Shown: positions 1 to 5,034 of the stretch, one piece after another
Numbering within the stretch: the stretch's first letter is position 1
Layout: each line of letters starts with the position of its first letter
Assembly (NCBI GenBank): GCA_024224995.1
Contig: JAAENB010000866.1
Span: 1-5,802, forward strand
Direction of reading: 5' to 3'
Source of the DNA: a bacterium
GTDB lineage: Bacteria > Spirochaetota > UBA4802 > UBA5550
DNA length: 5,802 bases
The notes under the pieces: model-generated
Told to the model about the DNA's origin: nothing
What the model saw: only the letters and a program-made list of their open reading frames with translations
Database searches by the model: none
Made by a program: the position numbers and the translations under genes

Positions 1-37
1 CAGACATACTTCATTTGACAATAAAGAAAATAAATGC

Positions 38-178
38 TTAGTCAATCTTTTTTTGATACACAAATGAGCTTTCACCGGCATTCCCGGGTGAACTTCCGCC
101 AAGAGCCATCCAGGGTGATATAATTTCAGAAAATGAGCTGCCTGCAGAAATTATATCGCCCTGTACGGGCTTCTCGTA
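38..178 (-). other. Open frame without a start codon, possible C-terminal gene relic
   Basis: On the minus strand, 46 codons are open between an upstream TAA and a TAA stop at 38-40. The translation has a plausible protein texture: it includes ISPWMALGGSSPGNAGESSF and ends in VYQKKID. The only ATG in frame (107-109) would leave 23 residues and has no convincing ribosome site, so if coding was ever present this is the tail of a larger gene whose front is gone. The 17-bp inverted repeat at 111-163 lies inside it and generates the echo GDIIS/SEIIS. No family is recognised. A frame of this length can easily arise by chance, so this is a weak call. Confidence 0.18.
111..163. repeat. 17-bp inverted repeat with 19-nt loop
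   Basis: The left arm CAGGGTGATATAATTTC (111-127) and the right arm GAAATTATATCGCCCTG (147-163) are reverse complements except for one position, which becomes a G-U pair in RNA. The loop is 128-146. No T-tract follows on the plus strand, so this is not a standard intrinsic terminator. It lies upstream of the promoter at 191-220. It could be a cruciform, a protein-binding site or the remains of a small palindromic element; the sequence does not decide. Confidence 0.75.
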
Positions 179-190
179 TTAAAATAACAG

Positions 191-220
191 TTGACATTTT
201 GTATAAGTATTGCACACAAT
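191..220 (+). promoter_or_regulatory. Probable sigma-70 promoter for the DIP1984-family gene
   Basis: A perfect -35 TTGACA (191-196) is followed after 18 bp by CACAAT (215-220), which matches TATAAT at four of six positions. Transcription would begin near 227, giving a leader of about 20 nt before the ATG at 248. That leader contains the ribosome site GAAGG (233-237), 10 nt from the start codon. The -35 is strong, the -10 only fair. Confidence 0.5.
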
Positions 221-247
221 GAGTAATTTAATGAAGGTACTATTATT

Positions 248-703
248 ATGAAACTTGCTGAAGCGTTGATAGAAAGAAAAGCCTCAAAAACCAAACAGGA
301 AGAACTTAAAAAAAGGATCTATCAGAATTCCATGATCCAGGAAGGTGAAACTTCCGTAGAAGATCCGTTGGTTTTAATTGAAGAATTGCAAAAAGAGATC
401 GTTAAATTTGAAGATCTTATTATTCGCATAAATAAAACAAATGTGGTAACACAATTAACCGATGACATGACCTTGATGGAAGCTATCGTAAAAAAAGACA
501 TGTTGAATTACCAGCATATGATACATCTTAACCTGGCCGATAAAGCAACGCCAACTCATGAGCGTTACAGCGCCCGGGAAATAAAAAATATTCCAAATGT
601 GAATATCAGTGAGATACGCCAAAAAGCCGATGAGATCGCGAAAGAATACAGGCTTCTCGATATGAAGATCCAGGAATGCAACTGGAAAACAGAAATAATT
701 TAA
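248..703 (+). CDS. DIP1984 family protein (DUF6847), 151 aa
   Basis: The protein matches the DIP1984/DUF6847 family along its whole length, by recalled family pattern. It has the N-terminal MKLAEALIER (1-10), a charged helical stretch, QEGE (31-34) with EDP (38-40), LIIRINKTN (57-65), RYSAREIK (106-113) and the closing IQECNWKTEI (141-150). The length is as expected and the gene looks intact. Members are small, soluble, mostly helical proteins that probably form coiled-coil bundles. Their biochemical role is unknown; some database entries carry the label septicolysin, which should not be read as evidence of toxin activity. There is no signal peptide or membrane segment, so it should be cytoplasmic. 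The start is supported by GAAGG 10 nt upstream and by its own promoter. It has no close same-strand neighbour and appears to be monocistronic. I see no terminator after the stop. Confidence 0.9.
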   Translation: MKLAEALIERKASKTKQEELKKRIYQNSMIQEGETSVEDPLVLIEELQKEIVKFEDLIIRINKTNVVTQLTDDMTLMEAIVKKDMLNYQHMIHLNLADKATPTHERYSAREIKNIPNVNISEIRQKADEIAKEYRLLDMKIQECNWKTEII

Positions 704-939
704 ATATCAAACGGGGCAGTGAAGGGGGACATATCAACTCCGCCCGGAGTATAAACGAAGGCACTCCTTACCCGGATAACGCCAATTTCCGGGTTCAAAT
801 ATTTACCTATTACTATTAAGAGGTCGCCCAAAAAGAGACACGTGAAAGAAGATTGGAAGGTGGCTGTTTAGAATTGCAGGCTTTACGGATAAATGTTCAC
901 TACCGGGTATGACGCTTCCTGCCCCCTTTGGTGCTTAAA
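704..939. other. Gap with no supported gene
   Basis: All six frames are broken or lack protein-like translation. The only local structure is a short hairpin, ACTCC (737-741) with GGAGT (746-750) around a GCCC loop. It has no T-tract and is not a convincing terminator for the gene that ends at 703. Several CCCGG/CCGGG words occur (743, 771, 788 and 903, approximate starts). Confidence 0.6.
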
Positions 940-1130
940 TTATTTCATTACTTTTAACCTCACCGGTATCCGCAGCTCATAAAAGAGTCGTGGAATAAGC
1001 CGTAGCATTTTTTTTAAAGAATCTTATTACCATGAACAACCGCAATAGCAGCTCCCGGTATACCATACTGCTCCATTTTATGTTTTACCCGGGCTATTAC
1101 TTCTTCATCCTGGAATGCGGGTTTTCTTCA
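940..1130 (-). pseudogene. Relic of a beta-lactamase-like serine hydrolase (PF00144)
   Basis: On the minus strand, the frame from 1130 to the TAA at 1014-1016 reads EVIARVKHK followed by MEQYGIPGAAIAVVHGNKI. That is the typical first strand pair of PF00144 serine hydrolases (class C beta-lactamase/esterase/PBP fold), where a helix is followed by a GIPGAAIAVV-like strand. The family's catalytic SxxK motif should come roughly 35-45 residues later, but the frame stops two residues after the strand. A second frame then opens at 1023 and runs to a TAA at 940-942. It contains LRLIPRLFYELRIPVRLKV and could be the original C-terminus after an internal deletion, or unrelated sequence. A TGA at 1131-1133 interrupts the front, and an A8 run (1008-1015) lies at the junction. 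A family member is normally 300 residues or more, so this is a non-functional remnant. The N-terminal identification is fairly good; membership of the 940-1023 part is only inference. Confidence 0.5.
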
Positions 1131-1139
1131 TCAGCGGTT

Positions 1140-1805
1140 TTATTGAACAGCAGCATCAAACTTTTCAGCAAGCTTGATCATGTCCGGGAGAATTCTCTCT
1201 ATTTTCTCAGGGGATATATATGGGAACAGGCTTAACAGCATAGATGGGCCAAAAGTACAAACCACCTTTTCTCCATCCACAACAAGGCCGTTTGTCCCCA
1301 CATCATTTGAGAGGTGAAAGACCCATTTTCTATAAAAGTTAACAATGGCATCAAAAAGACGGGGTGCGTTTAATAGTTTTTCCGCGTAATTTGAATCAAC
1401 CCGCCTGGTGCGGTATAAATAGTTAAAAGCGCGATTTTCCGGAGTAAATTCTTCCCAATCATCCATGAGGTCCACCAGGGGTTTGCCCGTTTCCAATTCC
1501 AGGATCTCTTTGCCGGTTTTTAGCCCAACAGAGATCCAGGGTCCGGAGCTTAAATGATCATAACAGATCCGGACTTTAACCGGCATTCCCCGGCATTCCC
1601 AGTGCAGTTCTCCAAAGTCATATTTAAACCGGCCCGGTTCATGATGGTATCCCTTCAAATCGGCGTATAGCTCCAGTTTTTTCCAATATATCTTCTTTGC
1701 GATATAAGAATAAAGGCTGCCGGGTCCAAGAAAAAAGACCAGGAACTTAAAGGAGAAAAGTATCCGTTTGAGTATGCTTATTAGTATAATATCCATGACT
1801 TTCAT
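1140..1805 (-). CDS. Hypothetical protein with membrane-anchor-like N-terminus, 221 aa
   Basis: I do not recognise the family. Residues 5-28 are strongly hydrophobic but include K13, R14 and K20, which suits a membrane-associated helix or single anchor rather than a cleavable signal. The rest is a soluble alpha/beta-looking domain: ELYADLKGYHHEPGRFKYDF (45-64), a strand-rich part with GELHWECRGMPVKVRI (65-80), an acidic DDWEEFTPENRAF segment (115-127) and a C-terminal helical part with a GTNGLVVDGEKVV hairpin-like stretch (170-182). The uninterrupted frame, natural composition and good hydrophobic patterning support a real gene. The start is uncertain: ATG at 1803-1805 is used here, but ATG at 1794-1796 would cost only three residues, and neither has a clear ribosome site. 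A possible promoter, TTGACT (1828-1833) with TATAAC 15 bp further on, would leave almost no leader. The gene ends 9 nt from the serine hydrolase relic on the same strand, so the two may once have been neighbours in an operon. Confidence 0.72.
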   Translation of the reverse strand: MKVMDIILISILKRILFSFKFLVFFLGPGSLYSYIAKKIYWKKLELYADLKGYHHEPGRFKYDFGELHWECRGMPVKVRICYDHLSSGPWISVGLKTGKEILELETGKPLVDLMDDWEEFTPENRAFNYLYRTRRVDSNYAEKLLNAPRLFDAIVNFYRKWVFHLSNDVGTNGLVVDGEKVVCTFGPSMLLSLFPYISPEKIERILPDMIKLAEKFDAAVQ

Positions 1806-1997
1806 GGTTATAATTTCATAAGCTGGAAGTCAACCATAATTGCTATAATGCCCCTATTCTTCTTTGAGAAGCATCTATACCAGGGAGCCGGGCCAGGTTG
1901 CCGCCGAACATTTGAACACCTGGTTCAAGAGATCCTTGATATATACACCGAAACCGGGGAACTGCCAAAAACAAACATTCTCATATCAAAAATGCAT
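1806..1997. other. Gap with one unconvincing plus-strand open frame
   Basis: An open plus-strand frame from the ATG at 1848 runs through this gap and into the start of the next gene, to 2129. Its first two thirds look somewhat protein-like (FEHLVQEILDIYTETGELPK). However, it has no ribosome site, its C-terminal end is an out-of-frame reading of the next gene's signal peptide, and the next gene has its own promoter inside it. I read it as a chance frame or an old relic, not a working gene. Confidence 0.5.
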
Positions 1998-2026
1998 TTG
2001 ACAGGTCTTATTCATTGTGGTATTCT
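1998..2026 (+). promoter_or_regulatory. Probable sigma-70 promoter for the secreted protein gene
   Basis: A perfect -35 TTGACA (1998-2003) and a -10-like TATTCT (2021-2026, four of six) are separated by the ideal 17 bp. Transcription would start near 2033, giving a leader of about 25 nt that holds the strong ribosome site AAAAGGAGG (2045-2053), 5 nt before the ATG at 2059. No operator or riboswitch is visible in so short a leader. Confidence 0.55.
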
Positions 2027-2058
2027 TAATAAGTTTGGAGTTGTAAAAGGAGGATCTA

Positions 2059-3651
2059 ATGAAAAAAATCATTTTTTTTATTTTGCTGTTTGTTGGGATT
2101 ATTACATATGTTTTGGCTGCCAATGTTGAAAGAGTTGGTACCGGTATTGAGTGGGAGGCTCACAATATAAGAGTTGTTATTGTTGGACCTGGTAACAAGA
2201 GAATAACGGTGCCGAATGCATTATATAGTGAGATGATGTTAAAATCGAGGTTAAAGACGAAGTATGCTAGTGACCTCATGAGTGGAGCCATTAAAGAAGA
2301 GAGAGTGATTAAGGTTGTATTTGATAATATTGGGTGGGGAGAAAACAAGGGTCTTGATGCGTGTCCGGAAATAGTTACAGCGGGGTTTGGGGCTACATAT
2401 GAAGAGTTATTGATTAGCCGCAGTAGAGCAATGGCATTGCTGTATAAAACATTGAAAACTGCCTATACCAATGCAACTGTTAAAAAAGTAAATTTGGGTA
2501 AAGGTTATGAAAATTGTGTTTCTCCGGAAACAATTATAACTACTTATAACACTGCTATAGCAAAAGATGACTATTTAGAAAAAAAATTAGCTGGTTCGAA
2601 CGGCAAGTCTTTGCGCTGGTATTTATGGGATCTGGAAACCACTGATGAGTGGAAAAAATTCTTAGACTCAAAAGACAAAAATGCCGCGAAGCTGTATTTT
2701 TGTAGTAAAGGCACGAATACTATAGACAAAAATGAGGTTGTGTATCATTTGAATTTTGGAATCCCGTTAAATGACCTGTACACGAGCGAGTTATTTTTGG
2801 GTTTATCAAATGGATATGGTGATCGGGTCACGGAACATTCGGTAGAAGAATGGGAGAATGCACGAAAGAGAGCCGGGAAATGTACGGCCTGTGTTAAAAA
2901 GAATATGACAAAGGCTTTCCCGGCACTCAAATTTGATGCATCGGACGAATTTTATACCATGATAAAAGGTGCGCTCACCTATTTGTATTACGGCTACTAT
3001 CATAATTTGGATATACAAAAGAGAGCTGGGAGTAAAGATAAAGATTCTCATATAAATCTGGTAAAATCTTCACTTCACCCAATGAAGAAATTACTGTCTA
3101 AAGAACATGATACCTGGGAGCTTCAATATTTTAATGCTACGGGTACTAACATGGATTATTGTAAAAAGGTATGTGTTGAAGATGAACCGGCAATTAAAAA
3201 GATAAGGGGACATGGTTTTGTTACACCTCTGTATACTCTATGGGCATGCAGACTTTTCTACCAGGAAACTGTAGCCACGTATGGTAAAAATAAAACTGAT
3301 AGTGAGTACTGTACTACTCAAAAAGATAAGGATGGATTTCCCTTTGACTCTGTTCATACCCAGAAGCCAATACCGGCATACTGGGAACAAATAGAAGCCG
3401 GTACATTTAAAGGTCTTAAATGGAATAAAAGGAAAGCCCTGGTTGTGGTGGTAGAGAGTCGCGACTTCGGTTCCAGATCTATAAATGAGTCTGCCCGGTT
3501 AATAAGAAAGGCATTCGAGCCAACTCCTGATCCTGATGTTGCTGAAAGGAATGCTAAAAAAGGGATTCCTCTCTTGCTGAAGCTGCAGGTTGGAGCTACG
3601 GGTGATGTTGAAGATGTTAAGGGTGATAATGATGAAAAAGATGATCAGTAG
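2059..3651 (+). CDS. Secreted cysteine-containing protein of unknown family, 530 aa
   Basis: The N-terminus is a textbook Sec signal peptide: two lysines, a hydrophobic core (4-19) and a VLA/A cleavage site after residue 20. No later membrane helix or lipobox is seen, so the mature 510 residues should be periplasmic or exported. I recognise no family or catalytic signature. The mature part has nine cysteines (102, 153, 215, 275, 278, 368, 372, 397, 418), including CTAC at 275-278 and CKKVC at 368-372, which could form disulfides or bind a metal. It has a tyrosine-rich segment TYLYYGYY (307-314), a strand-like ALVVVVESRDF (460-470) and an acidic tail from about 516 to the end. The start is firmly set by AAAAGGAGG 5 nt upstream. 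The frame is long and clean. The gene stands alone with its own promoter and is followed by a large stem-loop. It contains few CCCGG words (about three) compared with its surroundings, which may point to a different origin. Confidence 0.88.
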   Translation: MKKIIFFILLFVGIITYVLAANVERVGTGIEWEAHNIRVVIVGPGNKRITVPNALYSEMMLKSRLKTKYASDLMSGAIKEERVIKVVFDNIGWGENKGLDACPEIVTAGFGATYEELLISRSRAMALLYKTLKTAYTNATVKKVNLGKGYENCVSPETIITTYNTAIAKDDYLEKKLAGSNGKSLRWYLWDLETTDEWKKFLDSKDKNAAKLYFCSKGTNTIDKNEVVYHLNFGIPLNDLYTSELFLGLSNGYGDRVTEHSVEEWENARKRAGKCTACVKKNMTKAFPALKFDASDEFYTMIKGALTYLYYGYYHNLDIQKRAGSKDKDSHINLVKSSLHPMKKLLSKEHDTWELQYFNATGTNMDYCKKVCVEDEPAIKKIRGHGFVTPLYTLWACRLFYQETVATYGKNKTDSEYCTTQKDKDGFPFDSVHTQKPIPAYWEQIEAGTFKGLKWNKRKALVVVVESRDFGSRSINESARLIRKAFEPTPDPDVAERNAKKGIPLLLKLQVGATGDVEDVKGDNDEKDDQ

Positions 3652-3680
3652 GGGCGCCTGACTCGTCCCGTGATGGCTAT

Positions 3681-3706
3681 CTCAGAGCTCTTTTAAGAGC
3701 TCTGAG
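3681..3706. terminator. Perfect 12-bp stem-loop between convergent genes
   Basis: CTCAGAGCTCTT (3681-3692) and AAGAGCTCTGAG (3695-3706) are exact reverse complements separated by TT. The structure begins 30 nt after the stop of the secreted protein gene, in a convergent gap, which suits a transcript-end structure usable from both sides. No T-tract follows directly on either strand; a T5 run occurs at 3726-3730, 20 nt away. Classic intrinsic termination is therefore not shown. It could instead act as an RNA-stabilising 3' hairpin. Confidence 0.45.
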
Positions 3707-3762
3707 GCGCGCGGGGCCGGTTGAGTTTTTGCTGCTCTACGCAGATCAATCTTCCTGGATTA

Positions 3763-3933
3763 TTACAGGTTGAATTGGCCGAAGTCGTCACCATGAGGAA
3801 AACCCCGGTCATTATTATTGGTCAATTTGGCGCAGTTGTCCCCGGTGGTTGATGCTGTGGTTAAATCTCCATACATTCCCACATCTGGTATCGACCGCTT
3901 CCCGTTTCCTGATGCTGCAATGTAAGCGTCCAT
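3763..3933 (-). CDS. Possible small protein or C-terminal gene fragment, 56 aa
   Basis: A minus-strand ATG frame opens 26 nt after the stop of the histidine phosphatase on the same strand and ends in tandem TAA TAA codons. The translation looks natural: MDAYIAASGNGKRSIPDVGM, then a Thr/Asn/Asp/Gly-rich middle, then GFPHGDDFGQFNL at the end. The composition resembles the C-terminal part of an exported or pilin-like protein, but I cannot assign a family. There is no signal peptide, no clear ribosome site and one cysteine. A TGA directly precedes the ATG, so it may be the stump of a longer gene. An opposite-strand frame is also open over part of this stretch (3706-3852), which weakens the case. 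It could be translated from the phosphatase transcript if real. Confidence 0.3.
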   Translation of the reverse strand: MDAYIAASGNGKRSIPDVGMYGDLTTASTTGDNCAKLTNNNDRGFPHGDDFGQFNL

Positions 3934-3959
3934 TCAAGCCGGGAATATTTATTTCTGTG

Positions 3960-4778
3960 TCATTGATCGTCTATTCCGTCTATATCAAGATGTTTATAAC
4001 TATCTACCTGCTTCAATAAATCGTCAGGTGAAAATTTAACAGGGGAAGCAGGTTTCCAATGGCCAAACTCTTCAATATGTGGACAGGAACTTCGCACCCA
4101 TCGAATTCGACCATCACTGCTTTTCGTATGAGGGTTAACACTGGAGAATTCCACAATTTGACAATTTCTAATATGTCCGTGGGGACCATTAAAAAATTCT
4201 CTCTGCCGCTCTGAAGTCATGTGTTCTATTTCTGCCCAGAGCGCTTCAATGTATTCACCATGAGAAAAAACAAGCACATTTTTTTCACTAAACTCACGAT
4301 AAATTATGTCAAGTAATACTCTTGAGCGGTGTCTTGTGGCCAACAGCGTTTCACCATCGGGCATGGCCGCGTGAAGAGGATCTCGTTTTCGCTCTAACAT
4401 AATTCTATCCCTGGTATGGGAATCGGCTTCTCCGAATCTGCCCCAGCTGCGCTCTCCCAATAATGGATCCACAAATATTTTACAGTTGGACCAACCCGCG
4501 GAAAGGCAAAGTAACGCCGATGTTTCTTTGGCCCTAACATGGTCGGAAACAAAAATAGCATCAAACCTGTCTGGATAGTTTCTGTTCAACCACGGTCCTG
4601 TGGCTTCCGCCTGTTCTCTTCCCAGTTTGGATAATCGAATTTCTCTGTCCGGAGTCTGTGACAGCTCACCGGGATATTCCGAAAGAACACCGTTTTTCAC
4701 GGCCTTTTGAATTACATTAGCTTCGCTTTGTCCGTGTCTTACTAAGACTAAATGATTTGGCGCGGAATTATTTTTCAT
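3960..4778 (-). CDS. Histidine phosphatase superfamily protein (phosphoglycerate mutase-like), 272 aa
   Basis: The protein opens with the branch-defining LVLVRHGQSEAN. The catalytic set is complete (numbered from ATG 4776-4778): R14 and the phospho-accepting H15 in RHG, the second arginine R82 in SDHVRAKET, the acid E109 in LLGERSWG, and H173 in FSHGE. An active phosphohydrolase or mutase-like enzyme is therefore expected, with unknown substrate; mutase function is not implied. It is longer than the usual 190-230 residue core: after about residue 190 comes PHGHIRNCQIVEFS and a tail with RIRWVRSSCP and a final helix. I associate this extension with a subset of roughly 270-residue family members, from memory. 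No signal peptide, so cytoplasmic. A TTG at 4785-4787 would add three residues and has GGGGGA 8 nt upstream; the ATG is preferred, with GAG 4 nt upstream. The gene is divergent from the SGNH hydrolase gene. Confidence 0.93.
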   Translation of the reverse strand: MKNNSAPNHLVLVRHGQSEANVIQKAVKNGVLSEYPGELSQTPDREIRLSKLGREQAEATGPWLNRNYPDRFDAIFVSDHVRAKETSALLCLSAGWSNCKIFVDPLLGERSWGRFGEADSHTRDRIMLERKRDPLHAAMPDGETLLATRHRSRVLLDIIYREFSEKNVLVFSHGEYIEALWAEIEHMTSERQREFFNGPHGHIRNCQIVEFSSVNPHTKSSDGRIRWVRSSCPHIEEFGHWKPASPVKFSPDDLLKQVDSYKHLDIDGIDDQ

Positions 4779-4792
4779 AATTCTCAATGCCG

Positions 4793-4847
4793 TTTCCCCC
4801 GGCCTCTGTCAACACATTAATCCCCTCCCTAAAAAATCCGGGGGAAA
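4793..4847 (-). promoter_or_regulatory. 10-bp inverted repeat at the phosphatase translation start
   Basis: TTTCCCCCGG (4793-4802) and CCGGGGGAAA (4838-4847) are exact reverse complements around a 35-nt loop. In the minus-strand transcript, the 3' arm holds the purine run GGGGGAAA that lies just before the phosphatase start codons (TTG 4785-4787, ATG 4776-4778). The stem could therefore hide a ribosome site and control translation. A -10-like TATACT lies on the minus strand at 4848-4853, with no good -35; if that were the promoter, transcription would begin inside the 5' arm and the stem could not fully form. The repeat is certain, its role is inference. Confidence 0.4.
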
Positions 4848-4873
4848 AGTATAGTCTGCAAAAACTAATAAGC

Positions 4874-4902
4874 TTGACCTGTATATGTACTTGCGATATA
4901 TT
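4874..4902 (+). promoter_or_regulatory. Strong sigma-70-like promoter for the SGNH hydrolase gene
   Basis: TTGACC (4874-4879, five of six) and TATATT (4897-4902, five of six) are separated by exactly 17 bp. Transcription would start near 4909, giving a leader of about 100 nt before the ATG at 5009. That is longer than the leaders of the other plus-strand genes here, and it contains a possible upstream open frame (4939-5034). Confidence 0.6.
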
Positions 4903-4938
4903 TTTACCCGGTTCCCGGAAGTTGGAAGCAGGGAAAAA

Positions 4939-5034
4939 ATGAGGGAGTTTATAGTGAGCCCTCATAATGTCACTCCGGACATGTTAAAGCATACAGAGGA
5001 GTTCTTAAATGAAATTAGAGAGATCAATTCATAA
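4939..5034 (+). CDS. Possible 31-codon upstream frame overlapping the SGNH gene start
   Basis: An ATG at 4939 follows the purine-rich AGGGAAAAA (4930-4938). The frame runs MREFIVSPHNVTPDMLKHTE and on through the ribosome site and start codon of the SGNH gene, ending at TAA 5032-5034. The overlap with the SGNH gene is 26 nt, in a different frame. A ribosome translating it would pass over the GAGGAG site, which could couple or modulate SGNH translation. The frame stays open upstream to 4855, but that part lies before the predicted transcription start. Chance is a serious alternative for so short a frame. Confidence 0.22.
   Translation: MREFIVSPHNVTPDMLKHTEEFLNEIREINS

Noticed and set aside
15..20. 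TTGACA as a -35 element near the left edge
   Set aside because: No -10-like hexamer lies 16-18 bp downstream, and no gene follows at a fitting distance.
1008..1015. T8 run considered as the T-tract of an intrinsic terminator for the plus-strand gene ending at 703
   Set aside because: There is no stable stem directly upstream, and the run is 300 nt from the stop codon. It is better seen as the A8 run at the relic junction on the minus strand.
1032..1235. 67-codon plus-strand frame
   Set aside because: It is the antisense reading of the serine hydrolase relic and of the end of the 1140-1805 gene. The minus-strand translations are clearly the meaningful ones.
1573..1600. Tandem-looking GGCATTCC units, also seen near 77
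   Set aside because: The repeat is only two short copies inside a coding region, and the third match upstream is of chance length.
1848..2129. 93-codon plus-strand frame overlapping the start of the secreted protein gene
   Set aside because: It has no ribosome site, contains the next gene's promoter and ribosome site, and its end is an out-of-frame reading of the signal peptide. FEHLVQEILDIYTETGELPK looks protein-like but is not enough.
2160..3051. Three minus-strand frames (2160-2348, 2745-2930, 2806-3051)
   Set aside because: All lie inside the secreted protein gene, have no ribosome sites and give compositions expected of antisense shadows.
4768..4965. 65-codon minus-strand frame over the divergent control region
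   Set aside because: It overlaps the phosphatase start out of frame and covers the plus-strand promoter. The translation is not protein-like and has no start signal.
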